From positions 124,001 through 188,000 of the forward strand of contig CBDDLT010000023.1 in the NCBI GenBank assembly GCA_965230755.1: a DNA stretch of 64,000 bases. Direction: 5' to 3'. This document shows positions 46,800-56,104 of this stretch, one piece after another. Source of the DNA: DATFJT01 sp965230755. Its GTDB lineage: Bacteria > Bacteroidota > Bacteroidia > Chitinophagales > Saprospiraceae. Position numbers and translations under genes: made by a program. The stretch's first letter is position 1. The number at the start of each line of letters is the position of its first letter. The notes under the pieces are model-generated. The model was not told the DNA's origin, made no database searches, and saw nothing but the letters and a program-made list of their open reading frames with translations.

Positions 46800-47579
46800 A
46801 TGGACTTAGCCGGAAAAAATGCCATAGTGGGAGGAGCGAGTAAAGGAATTGGCAAGGCCATATCCCTTGAATTAGCTCGAAGAGGTGCATCATTGACGCT
46901 ATTGGCGCGATCCAAAGATAAGCTGGAAGAACTTTTATCTGAGTTAGATCGATCTAACCAGCAAGACCATGATTACTTGTTGGTGGATTATTCGAACTTA
47001 GAATCTCTTAGCGAATTGATTACAGAGGCAGCTTCTAAAAAGCGATACCATATTTTGATCAATAATACGGGCGGACCTCCTGGAGGGGCAGTGGTAAATG
47101 CACAACTCAATGAGTTCAAAAATGCATTCAACAACCACGTTCTGGCCAATCAAATGCTGACGCAAATAGTGGTCCCTGGTATGAAAGAAGAAGGATACGG
47201 AAGAGTCATCAATATTATTTCGACTTCAGTCAAACAGCCATTGGACGGACTCGGCGTGTCGAATACAATTCGGGGAGCGGTGGCCAATTGGTCAAAAACC
47301 ATGGCGAATGAATTGGGGTCTTTCGGAATTACCGTGAATAATGTACTCCCAGGAGCGACTGCTACGGACAGACTGAGTGAAATCATTCAGAATAAAGCCC
47401 GAAAACTGGATAAATCTGAGGAAGAGGTTCAGCAAAAAATGAAGTCTGCTATTCCCGTAGGCAGATTTGCCAGGCCTGAAGAAATAGCATATGCCGTTGC
47501 TTTCTTATCTTCAAGTCAAGCGAGTTATATTAACGGAATCAATTTACCCGTTGATGGTGGTAGAACCAAGTCACTTTGA
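46800..47579 (+). CDS. Short-chain dehydrogenase/reductase
   Basis: 259 residues from the ATG at 46800 (MDLAGKNAIVGGASKGIGKA with the NAD(P) TGxxxGIG-type motif, here GGASKGIG). An upstream TTG at 46779 is less likely. NNTGGPP is the NNAG-type motif, in which the Ala-Gly is replaced, and the catalytic region reads IISTSVKQPLDGLGVSNTIRG. In this sequence the usual Tyr-x-x-x-Lys is not evident: the spaced position has SNTIRGAVANWSK, so the canonical Tyr appears replaced. This pattern is known in some SDR subfamilies. The C-terminal SSSQASYINGINLPVDGG is standard. Confidence 0.85.
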   Translation: MDLAGKNAIVGGASKGIGKAISLELARRGASLTLLARSKDKLEELLSELDRSNQQDHDYLLVDYSNLESLSELITEAASKKRYHILINNTGGPPGGAVVNAQLNEFKNAFNNHVLANQMLTQIVVPGMKEEGYGRVINIISTSVKQPLDGLGVSNTIRGAVANWSKTMANELGSFGITVNNVLPGATATDRLSEIIQNKARKLDKSEEEVQQKMKSAIPVGRFARPEEIAYAVAFLSSSQASYINGINLPVDGGRTKSL

Positions 47580-47607
47580 CCTTGGAAAGTGAATGAATTG
47601 ATTTATT

Positions 47608-50214
47608 ATGATCAAAATATCTAAGAAGAAATTAAATAAGAGAAGCATTGCTTGGTTAGCCTATTTTGCTGGACTGGCGAGCTTTATACTATTGATTTTG
47701 TTTCTTTCTTTTCAGGATTTACCCAGTTTCGAAGAGCTGGAAAACCCGAAGACCAATCAAGCAACAGAAATCTATGCTGACGATGGTGCAGTTTTGGGTC
47801 GATTGTACATTGAGAACAGGGTTAATAAGGAATTTAAAGAACTCAACCCACATTTAGTGGATGCTCTTCTGGCTACCGAGGATATCAGATATCACCGACA
47901 TACCGGAATAGATTTTAAAGCTTTGGCCAGGGTATTGGTAAAGACTGTTTTGCTTCAAAATAGAAATGCCGGGGGTGGAAGTACCGTTACACAACAGTTG
48001 GCAAAGCTATTGTATTCGGATAGGAATTTTGCGGGGATGAATACGGTGCAGAAGGTCTTTGCCCTTCTTTCAAGAAAGGTAAAAGAATGGATAACTGCGG
48101 TAAAGTTGGAACGGTCTTATACGAAAGAGGAGATTATTGCCATGTACTTTAATAAGTTCAACTTTATCAATGGGGCCTACGGAATTCAAGCGGCAAGTGA
48201 GGTATATTTTGACAAACCTCAAGATTCTCTGAGTATTCAGGAAGCTTCTGTCCTTATTGGGATGTTGAAGAACCCCGCTTTATATAATCCGGTACGAAGA
48301 CCAGATTTGGTAAAAGAGCGAAGAAATACCGTTTTACACCAAATGGGTAAATACGGATTCGTAGAATCTGAGAAATTAGACTCTCTTCAAAATCTTCCTC
48401 TAGATGCTTCCGGATTTAATAGAAGAAGTCATAATAAAGGCTTGGCTCCATACTTCAGACAGGTGATAGCTAATGAGGTTAAAAAGATTTTGAGTTCGGA
48501 AGAAAACTTAAAATCAGATGGTGAACGGTATAATATTTACCGGGACGGACTAAAAATTTATACAACCATTGATACGAGTGTTCAGCGCATTGCTGAAGAA
48601 TCCATCACTGATCACATGCACGATTTGCAGAACACTTTTTGGAGGATCTGGAAGGATAAAGATCCTTGGAAGTATGAGGACAGAGAGGACTTGTTAGAAA
48701 CGGAAAAAGTCCGAGAATCTAAGTTGGAAATACGAGAAAATAGTTTCCAAAAATTAGTTCGTGAATCAGATCGCTATAGAAACGTGATCATCAAGAATAC
48801 TGCAGCCGATATTGATGAAGTGAATAAGTCTTTCGACACTAAATTGAAAGACTATGATATCGTTAGAATGATCAACCACGAAGATGGAAAGCAGACTTTC
48901 GGCGAGCTAGAGTTAAAAGGCTACTTAACAAAAACCAAGAGGAGTTTATATCAAAAAATCATCAATTCTGATCAGTGGACGGTTTTGAAATCAAAGTGGA
49001 AAGAGGCCGATAAAAAGGCGATGGAACTGATGAATACTCCCATAGATATGAAAGTCTTTACCTATGAAAACGAGGCAATGGAAAAGGACACGGTCATGAG
49101 TCCTTTAGATTCCATTCGATATCATAGGATGTTTTTACAGTTGGGCAGTATGTCGATTGACCCCTTGAACGGGCATGTTAAGTCATGGGTTGGAGGTATT
49201 AACTATAAGTATTTCCAGTATGATCATGTGACGAGTAGTCGACAAGTAGGATCTACTTTTAAGCCTTTTGTTTATGCCACGGCCATAGGACAACAAGCCT
49301 TATCTCCTTGTTATACGGTGTATGATGTTCCTTACACCATTCACGTTGGGGAAAGTAATTTTGATATCATCGAAGATTGGACTCCGCGAAATGCCGATGA
49401 CAAGTACACAGGAGAAAAGTATACATTAAAAGAGGCTTTGCGTAAATCCAAGAATACGGTTTCTGTTTATTTAACCAAGCAGCTCGGGGATACGAAAGCC
49501 GTTAGAGGTCTGGTACATAATATGGGGATAGACAGCTCTGCTCGATATAGTAATGGTCGATTTAGGGTGCCTCTACAACCGTCTATTTGCCTTGGATCAG
49601 CGGATTTGACGGTGGAGGAAATGACCGGGGCGTACTCTACCTTTGCCAATAATGGAATTTATAATAAACCGGTTTATATCACTCGGATCGAAGACAAAAA
49701 TGGCAAGCTCATTTATCAGCATGTTCCGGAAAGCAAGATCGCTCTTGACGCTAAGACGAATTACGTGATGGTGGAAATGCTTAGGAACGTGGTATACGGG
49801 GCTGGAGGTTTTCATGGCAGGAAAAGTGACTTTGGAGGGAAGACCGGTACTACGGATAAACATGTTGATGGATGGTTCATGGGAATTACCCCTAATTTAG
49901 TGGTCGGCACTTGGGTGGGCGGAGAAGATCCGTGGATTCGATTCTTGTCTTTAAGACAGGGCCGAGGAGGCAAAATGGCAAGGCCTTATTTCGCTGAATT
50001 CTTGAAGAGATTAGAAGAGCTGGAGAAAGAAGGCTATAATCCTAAAAAACGCTTTTATCGTCCTCCGGGAGATTTGGGTGTTATCGTAGATTGTGAAAAT
50101 TATACTCAGATCGACACCAATGCATTAAAGAAAATTGATGTGTTCACCGATATGGTGAATGAAGGAGATACCACTAATATTAATGAAGAAGAATTTGGCG
50201 GAGACTTCCAGTAA
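47608..50214 (+). CDS. Class A penicillin-binding protein 1A-type
   Basis: 868 residues. One N-terminal membrane helix (~15-35) is followed by the GT51 glycosyltransferase with ATEDIRYHRHTGID, GGGSTVTQQLAKLLYS and EEIIAMYFNKFNF. A charged insertion of ~150 residues (about 335-485) precedes the transpeptidase, which has VGSTFKPF (S-x-x-K), RKSKNTVSVY (S-x-N) and GGKTGTTD (K-T-G). It polymerises and crosslinks peptidoglycan. The 3' end overlaps the start region of the next gene, suggesting coupling. Confidence 0.93.
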   Translation: MIKISKKKLNKRSIAWLAYFAGLASFILLILFLSFQDLPSFEELENPKTNQATEIYADDGAVLGRLYIENRVNKEFKELNPHLVDALLATEDIRYHRHTGIDFKALARVLVKTVLLQNRNAGGGSTVTQQLAKLLYSDRNFAGMNTVQKVFALLSRKVKEWITAVKLERSYTKEEIIAMYFNKFNFINGAYGIQAASEVYFDKPQDSLSIQEASVLIGMLKNPALYNPVRRPDLVKERRNTVLHQMGKYGFVESEKLDSLQNLPLDASGFNRRSHNKGLAPYFRQVIANEVKKILSSEENLKSDGERYNIYRDGLKIYTTIDTSVQRIAEESITDHMHDLQNTFWRIWKDKDPWKYEDREDLLETEKVRESKLEIRENSFQKLVRESDRYRNVIIKNTAADIDEVNKSFDTKLKDYDIVRMINHEDGKQTFGELELKGYLTKTKRSLYQKIINSDQWTVLKSKWKEADKKAMELMNTPIDMKVFTYENEAMEKDTVMSPLDSIRYHRMFLQLGSMSIDPLNGHVKSWVGGINYKYFQYDHVTSSRQVGSTFKPFVYATAIGQQALSPCYTVYDVPYTIHVGESNFDIIEDWTPRNADDKYTGEKYTLKEALRKSKNTVSVYLTKQLGDTKAVRGLVHNMGIDSSARYSNGRFRVPLQPSICLGSADLTVEEMTGAYSTFANNGIYNKPVYITRIEDKNGKLIYQHVPESKIALDAKTNYVMVEMLRNVVYGAGGFHGRKSDFGGKTGTTDKHVDGWFMGITPNLVVGTWVGGEDPWIRFLSLRQGRGGKMARPYFAEFLKRLEELEKEGYNPKKRFYRPPGDLGVIVDCENYTQIDTNALKKIDVFTDMVNEGDTTNINEEEFGGDFQ

Positions 50215-52226
50215 ATATAATTTAAATGTAAGCGTTTATTGCATAGTCCTTTTTTGCTTTTTAGGACTGATTGGTTGTATTCCACCTGAACAGAAGACAA
50301 CTCAGGTAGAAGTTGATATTATTGGAGATCCGGTTCAGAGTGAAATTCTAGAGTTGGGCTATCGTAGAGAATTGGATAGTTTGCTTTATTATTTCGAGCA
50401 CCCCAATGCTACTTATCGATATTTATCAGCTTCAGCATTTAATTCTTTTCAAACCAAAGAAGCTATTGACAGTTTGGTCTCTTGCTTGGACGATCCGGTG
50501 CCGGAGGTTGTAGAAGCTGCAGTAAGGGCTCTTGGACAACAGAGAGATAAACGTGTCGAAAGAGAATTAATATCTCGTTTTGTAAAGGTTGACTCTTCAG
50601 GTGCTTGGCTTAAGGTAAACCAGGCTATTTTAGAAGCTATGGGCAAACTGGGCACAAAAGAAAGCCATGATTTTATCGCCACTACCAGAACCTATCTTCC
50701 CATTGACTCTGTGCTTATTTTAGGCCAGACTAGAGCACTTTTTAATTTTTCGACAAGAAAAATTACCGATGAAAAAGGAGTGCGCAAGTGTCTTGAGATA
50801 TTAGGCTCTGAAGAATATCAAAAGGCAAGTAGAATGTATACCGCCCACTATCTTTCAAGGTGCGATAAGGAAGATTTAGTGTCTTTTGCCGACACGGTTT
50901 TGGCGGTATTAAAATTCGAAAGAGAAGTGGATCTTATTGTTCCACTGATTAAAGCGGTAGCGAAGACGGGGACGACTGCCAGTTTTTACTATCTCATCAA
51001 TGTGCTTGACAAATCTGAAGATGAAAGAATCAAAGTGGCCATCGTAGAATCTCTTCATCAGTATGAAGCCTTTCAGAAAAACATACATACTCTTGCTGTT
51101 CAAAAAATCCCAGTTGAAAGCGTAAAAGTGGCCAGTAGTTTATGTGACTACTTGTATCAGCATGGTAATGCGAATTATGCGAGATTGTATTGGCAATTGG
51201 CCAAAAGCAAACAACTGAGTCCTGATGTCAGCATTCGATTGTACGCTATAGCCTTTAAGCATATGCCCTTGTGGCATGTTAAACGAATGGCGTGGATGCG
51301 CTACGAGTTGTATCAGAGTTATCTCAATTCTAAAGACGTTTATTATAAGGCGAAACTGATCGAATCATTGGGTGAGAATATTGATAATGTCCAGTTTGTT
51401 TCGGATAGCTTACTGGAGAGAATAGACAATCCTGTTTTGCATACCTCCTTGTCAAAAGCTTATAGCAGTTTCTTAAAGGCAAAAGTAATTCCTCTGTTGG
51501 GCAACAAAAAAAGGACAATATTACTGGATTCTATCGCTATTGGAGTGGAATCACTACTCAATACTCAAAATGTGGGGAGCCTATCCGTTTTGGCTGAAGC
51601 TTTGAGAAAACCAAGCTTTCGGGATTCCATCTGGATAAATCGACTTCAGGAAAAAAAGGAAAGTTTGACTTTGCCGAGGGATTATGAGGCCTATTTGGAG
51701 TTAGATAAAACAGTAGCGTATTTGTCGAATGATATATTCGACAAGGACAAATTGCCTGAACTTCCGTTAAAGCAAATCAAACTGGACAGCAGTATATTAG
51801 ATAGAAAGGCTTTGGTAAAAACAAGCTCCGGAACTTTCATTATCGAATTACTGGATGATATTGCACCATTCACCGTTTCGAATTTTATTGATCTCTGCGA
51901 GGAAGGGTATTTTGATAATAAAAATTTCCACCGGGTTGTAAATAACTTTGTGGTTCAGGGGGGCTGCTCGATTGGCGATGGGTATGGAAGTCTGGATTAC
52001 GTTATTTCTTCTGAGCTACCCAAGGCATATTATGAAGAAAGCGGATTTGTCGGCATGGCTAGTGCTGGCCTGCATACGGGAAAGCGCCCAATGGTTTGTC
52101 AATTTATTGCCAACGCCGCATCTCAATGGACGCTATACTATATTTGGGAAGGTAATATCAGGATTGCAGGTGCTGCATAATATCAAGATCGGAGATAAAA
52201 TTATTTCTATAAAAATCATTAATTAG
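50183..52226 (+). CDS. HEAT-repeat lipoprotein fused to cyclophilin-type peptidyl-prolyl isomerase, interrupted by one frameshift
   Basis: About 680 residues from the ATG at 50183. The leader ends in a lipobox LIGC, so it is probably lipid-anchored. Residues ~40-500 are helical HEAT-like repeats (DDPVPEVVEAAVRALGQQRD). The C-terminal domain is a cyclophilin: SSGTFIIELLDDIAPFTVSN, FHRVVNNFVVQGG, GMASAGLHT. At 52078-52080 (GGG) the frame shifts; dropping one G gives HTESAQWFVNLLPTPHLNGR and YTIFGKV, the cyclophilin consensus, ending at 52226. As written, the frame instead ends at 52180 with an unrelated tail. It probably assists folding in the periplasm. Confidence 0.85.
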
Positions 52227-52235
52227 AAAGAGTAA

Positions 52236-53339
52236 ATGAAGAAAACTGCTTTGAATCGAATGCACCATGAACTGGGTGCAAAAATGGTCCCCTTTGCTGG
52301 ATTTGAAATGCCTGTTTCTTATTCAGGAATTACTGAGGAGCATGAAAGTGTGAGAAATAATGCCGGAATTTTTGATGTATCCCATATGGGGCAATTTGTT
52401 GTTACGGGTAAAGAGGCTGCAGATCTGGTGCAGTACATTACTTCCAATAATTCTAAGAAGCTTAAGCCGGGACAAGCGCAATACTCCTGTTTGCCTAATC
52501 ATGAGGGTGGAATTGTGGATGATTTGATCGTTTATAGAATGCCTGATGCGGACGAAGAGCGCAGATATCTGCTTGTTGTCAACGCTTCAAATATTCAAAA
52601 GGACTTTGATTGGATTGCTGAAAACAACAAATTTGAAGCTGAAGTAAAAGATTATTCGGACGCTTATTCATTGATTGCGATACAAGGGCCAAAGGCGAAA
52701 CAATGGTTGGCGGAAATAACGGATGAAAATTTAGAAGAGATTCCCTTTTACTCTTACGTAATTGGAAAGGTGGGATCGGCGGATAATACGATTATTAGCA
52801 ATACCGGTTATACGGGAAGTGGAGGTTTTGAGCTGTATGTAAGCAATGATCAGGCTGAGGCGCTGTGGTCGGATTTAATGGAACACGCCGACAAGTACAA
52901 TGCAAAACCATGTGGACTTGGTGCAAGAGACACCTTGAGATTGGAGATGGGATATTGTCTTTACGGTAATGATTTGAACGATGAGACAAGTCCAATAGAA
53001 GCAGGACTGTCCTGGATAGTGAAAACGAAGATCAAAAGTGATTTTATCTCTAAAGAGATTTATAAAACTCAGAAGTTGGAAGGAGTCTCTAAAAAATTAA
53101 CAGGGTTCATTGTAGATTCCAGAAGAGTACCAAGAAAGGATTATATCATTCTATCTAAAGACGGAGCTACAGAATTGGGTTATGTAACCTCTGGAACCAT
53201 GTCTCCGGGATTATCGAAACCAATTGGTATGGGTTATATAGATTCGGAGTACTTGAAGGAAAATGACGAAGTTTTGATACAGATTGGAAAGAAGAACTAT
53301 GTGGCTCAGGTAACCAGGCCCCCATTTATCAAACAGTAA
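52236..53339 (+). CDS. gcvT: Aminomethyltransferase, glycine cleavage T protein
   Basis: 367 residues, the normal GcvT length. Blocks: VPFAGFEMPVSYSGITEEHE, NAGIFDVSHMGQF, NTGYTGSGGFELYV and GLGARDTLRLEMGYCLYGND, ending with the ITRPPF-like VTRPPFIKQ. It transfers the methylene group from the aminomethyl-H protein to tetrahydrofolate; folA is 9 kb upstream. The next gene follows after ~17 bp. Confidence 0.95.
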   Translation: MKKTALNRMHHELGAKMVPFAGFEMPVSYSGITEEHESVRNNAGIFDVSHMGQFVVTGKEAADLVQYITSNNSKKLKPGQAQYSCLPNHEGGIVDDLIVYRMPDADEERRYLLVVNASNIQKDFDWIAENNKFEAEVKDYSDAYSLIAIQGPKAKQWLAEITDENLEEIPFYSYVIGKVGSADNTIISNTGYTGSGGFELYVSNDQAEALWSDLMEHADKYNAKPCGLGARDTLRLEMGYCLYGNDLNDETSPIEAGLSWIVKTKIKSDFISKEIYKTQKLEGVSKKLTGFIVDSRRVPRKDYIILSKDGATELGYVTSGTMSPGLSKPIGMGYIDSEYLKENDEVLIQIGKKNYVAQVTRPPFIKQ

Positions 53340-53355
53340 TTTTTAAAATCTAAGG

Positions 53356-54966
53356 TTGGTGAAGAAGATAAAACTAGTAGAGTTTAATAGTCTGCAAGAT
53401 AGAACTCCGGCTTACGCTGAAGTCAATGAACTGGATTTGGTCGTTGTCAAGTATGACAATGAAGTGTCCGTCCTATATGGAAGATGTCTACACCGTGGGG
53501 CTTTAATGGCCGATGGATACATCGATGGCGACAACCTCATTTGTGGGGTCCACGGCTGGGATTACAGATATGATACTGGAGTTAGCGAGTACAATAATGC
53601 TGAAGTCTTGAACAAATTCTACTCAGAAATTCAAGATGGATGGGTATGGATTGATGAGGATGAGATCAATCAATATCTAGTGGACCATCCTCAACCTTTT
53701 AAAAGAGATCAATATTTGGGAGTGTATGCGGATACACATCCCGAAAGCACGGAACCGTATACCAACTACATTAAGGAGCTAGCAAGAAATGGATTAAAAA
53801 ACTATGGGCATCACGGTCCTTCTGCGAGCATGGGAGTGGATCGAAATCTTTTACCAAAATGGGAGCATATTCAGTTTTTACCCGCTCAGTTATCACGAAG
53901 ACCCTTGTTGGATGAACATGCTGTAAGTAGTTCTGTGGTAATAGGCCCCAATGCCAAGAAGCCTTTAAAGTTGGATATTCCGGTATTTGTATCTGATATG
54001 AGTTTTGGGGCACTTTCAAGAGAAGCTAAAATAGCCCTTTCTATGGGGGCAGAGATGGCGGGAACCGGAATTTGTTCCGGAGAAGGAGGGATGCTTCCGG
54101 AGGAACAAGAGAATAATTCGAAGTATTTTTACGAGTTGGCTTCGGCCAAATTTGGATTTTCTTGGGATAAGGTAAAAAAAGCTCAAGCTTTCCATTTTAA
54201 AGGAGGTCAAGGGGCAAAAACGGGAACTGGAGGACATCTTCCAGGAAATAAAGTGAGTGCGGAAATCGCTAAGGTGAGGGGCTTGGAAGAAGGCCAGTCT
54301 GCGATATCACCTGCGGCTTTTCCAGATATGCTTACTATAGAGGACTTTAAAGTATTTGCTGAAAGAGTTCGAGAAGAGACTGGAGGTATTCCAATAGGAT
54401 TTAAAATTGCAGCGAGTCATGTAGAAGATGACATCGATTTCGCTTTGAAAGTAGGTGTTGATTACATCATCTTGGATGGTAGAGGAGGAGGCACGGGATC
54501 TGCTCCAACTATTCTAAGAGATAATATTAATGTTCCTACTATACCGGCTTTGGCAAGAGCGCGAAAACACTTGGACCGCTTGGGAAGAAGGGACATCACT
54601 TTAGTCATTACAGGAGGACTTCGAGTCCCAGAAGATTTTGCTAAAGCCATGATGTTGGGAGCAGATGCCGTAGCAGTATCCAATTCAGCTCTTCAAGCTA
54701 TCGGTTGCTTGGGCATGCGTGCATGCGGGAGCAACAACTGTCCAGTTGGAATCGCAACACAAAAAGAAAGCTTGAGGGGTAGATTAATCATTGAGGAATC
54801 CGCAAAACAGTTGTCGCGTTTCTTTAAGGCATCTACGGATTTGATGAGGGTGGTGGCGAGAAGTTGTGGACACGATTCATTTCAAAAGTTCAATATGAAT
54901 GACTTATCCACGCTGGATTATCAGATTCATTTGCTCACTGGGATAAGGTATGCTGGGGTACAATAG
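53356..54966 (+). CDS. Rieske domain fused to FMN-dependent glutamate-synthase-like domain
   Basis: 536 residues, starting at TTG 53356 or GTG 53359. Residues ~1-100 form a Rieske [2Fe-2S] domain with CLH (Cys44, His46) and CGVH (Cys63, His66). Residues ~170-530 match the FMN-binding central/synthase part of glutamate synthase large subunits: HFKGGQGAKTGTGGHLPG, ISPAAFPDMLTIED, DGRGGGTGSAP, ITGGLRVPEDFAKAMMLGAD and the 3Fe-4S motif CLGMRACGSNNC (Cys451, Cys457, Cys462). The glutaminase domain of true GltB is missing, so it is not a standard glutamate synthase. I infer an FMN oxidoreductase that receives or donates electrons through its own Rieske cluster. It opens the redox cluster. Confidence 0.88.
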   Translation: MVKKIKLVEFNSLQDRTPAYAEVNELDLVVVKYDNEVSVLYGRCLHRGALMADGYIDGDNLICGVHGWDYRYDTGVSEYNNAEVLNKFYSEIQDGWVWIDEDEINQYLVDHPQPFKRDQYLGVYADTHPESTEPYTNYIKELARNGLKNYGHHGPSASMGVDRNLLPKWEHIQFLPAQLSRRPLLDEHAVSSSVVIGPNAKKPLKLDIPVFVSDMSFGALSREAKIALSMGAEMAGTGICSGEGGMLPEEQENNSKYFYELASAKFGFSWDKVKKAQAFHFKGGQGAKTGTGGHLPGNKVSAEIAKVRGLEEGQSAISPAAFPDMLTIEDFKVFAERVREETGGIPIGFKIAASHVEDDIDFALKVGVDYIILDGRGGGTGSAPTILRDNINVPTIPALARARKHLDRLGRRDITLVITGGLRVPEDFAKAMMLGADAVAVSNSALQAIGCLGMRACGSNNCPVGIATQKESLRGRLIIEESAKQLSRFFKASTDLMRVVARSCGHDSFQKFNMNDLSTLDYQIHLLTGIRYAGVQ

Positions 54967-55747
54967 CCTGGATCAACGCATTCATCAGCTTATTCAAACC
55001 ATTGCAAAGTTCAATAGGAGTTTTGTTCCTTCTAGAGAAGATGACAGCCATACTAATTTGGCCTTTGATTTCATAGGTCAACGTCTGGTGGGTCGCTGGG
55101 CAGGCTCGTCTCTTGGTAAGATAATTCTGGTTTTAGATTTGCTTGAATTTAAGTTTACGCTGTTTGATCGTTTTTGGCACCCCATTAATTCCTGGGCTAT
55201 TGAGGGTAATACACAAGTTCAGGTTGAAGAACAAATCGAAAGTTATTTGTCCGAATTGAATCTTGACGGAAAAAATTTTAGGGATCCTCTTCATTTTAAG
55301 ATTTCGAGGTATGAATTTGTCAATAAAGCATATTCAAAATGGGAGTCGATGGAGGTATTAGAATGGATGAAATATCGATTGCAAGCTAATAAAGCCGCAC
55401 AATACGTATTGAATCACTTACAAGTTTCTGGAGAAGTTCGCATATGGCCACATCATTTTGATACGGGTATTTATGTAGAACCTAATGAAAGAATAGGCTT
55501 GGGGTTTGGATTGGCCATGAAGGATAATATTGTTAGTAGTCCGTGTTATTATTTCTCTCCGTATTGGCTCAACAGGGATGAGCCGAGAGATTGGAATATG
55601 GAAGGTATTCAATCGGGCTCAAGGATTGAACTACCCAATTGGAAAGGGTCCATTCTACGACTATCAGAGGCCAAAGAAGAGAATCTTTTTAGATTTATAA
55701 AAGAGATTGCCGCGAGGTATATGTATCTTGTAGCTACGGCAACCTAA
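54950..55747 (+). CDS. Unrecognised protein of the redox cluster
   Basis: 265 residues, overlapping the end of the Rieske-FMN gene by 17 bp (a coupled start). No membrane helix or signal peptide is apparent, so it is probably cytosolic. Visible features are an aromatic-rich core (FTLFDRFWHPINSWAIEG), RIWPHHFDTGIYVEPNERIG with paired histidines, and SPYWLNRDEPRDWNMEG. I do not recognise a family. The conserved-looking His/Asp block could bind a metal or cofactor, but this is speculation. Its position inside the operon suggests a role with the Rieske-FMN enzyme. Confidence 0.7.
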   Translation: MLGYNSLDQRIHQLIQTIAKFNRSFVPSREDDSHTNLAFDFIGQRLVGRWAGSSLGKIILVLDLLEFKFTLFDRFWHPINSWAIEGNTQVQVEEQIESYLSELNLDGKNFRDPLHFKISRYEFVNKAYSKWESMEVLEWMKYRLQANKAAQYVLNHLQVSGEVRIWPHHFDTGIYVEPNERIGLGFGLAMKDNIVSSPCYYFSPYWLNRDEPRDWNMEGIQSGSRIELPNWKGSILRLSEAKEENLFRFIKEIAARYMYLVATAT

Positions 55748-55797
55748 GTGGTAATCTTAAGTTGAAGTCAAATTCAATCATTCTAAAGCAATTGTTT

Positions 55798-56007
55798 ATG
55801 CTTGAGCAAGTGGTGAGTTCTGTACTGATGGTTGTGGCAGTTTATTTGATACTGGGATTAATATTTACCATTGTTTTCTTTCTTTATGGGATTGATAAAG
55901 TAGATAAGGATGCAAAGGGATCGGGATGGATTTTTAAGCTGCTAATATTACCTGGTATGATGGTTTTCTGGCCGCTTTTTTTAAACAAATGGAGAAAAGT
56001 CAAGTAA
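55798..56007 (+). CDS. Small membrane protein of the redox cluster
   Basis: 69 residues from the ATG at 55798 (an upstream TTG at 55762 is in frame). Two hydrophobic helices (VVAVYLILGLIFTIVFFLYG and FKLLILPGMMVFWPLFL) flank a short polar loop, DKVDKDAKGSG. The family is not named to my knowledge. It resembles small subunits that accompany membrane oxidoreductases. It is followed 1 bp later by an even smaller ORF. Confidence 0.6.
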   Translation: MLEQVVSSVLMVVAVYLILGLIFTIVFFLYGIDKVDKDAKGSGWIFKLLILPGMMVFWPLFLNKWRKVK

Positions 56008-56008
56008 T

Positions 56009-56104
56009 ATGAAGCCATCCTTGAGAAAATCTCATCCCATCATTTGGACACTCATTGGTCTGTTTGTATTGATCATCCTAATATCTTCTTTCCCATGGGC
56101 TTAA
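56009..56104 (+). CDS. 31-residue single-helix membrane microprotein
   Basis: ATG at 56009 and TAA at 56102 encode MKPSLRKSHPI followed by a single hydrophobic helix (WTLIGLFVLIILISSFPWA). It starts 1 bp after the stop of the preceding small membrane protein and overlaps the start of the cytochrome gene (ATG at 56095) by 10 bp. The tight packing supports translation. It may be an accessory single-helix subunit of the membrane complex. This is inference from position and hydrophobicity only. Confidence 0.5.
   Translation: MKPSLRKSHPIIWTLIGLFVLIILISSFPWA

Noticed and set aside
51948..52226. A separate 92-residue gene after the HEAT protein
   Set aside because: Its C-terminal half is the missing end of the cyclophilin domain; the N-terminal half is an out-of-frame reading, so it is part of the frame-interrupted gene.
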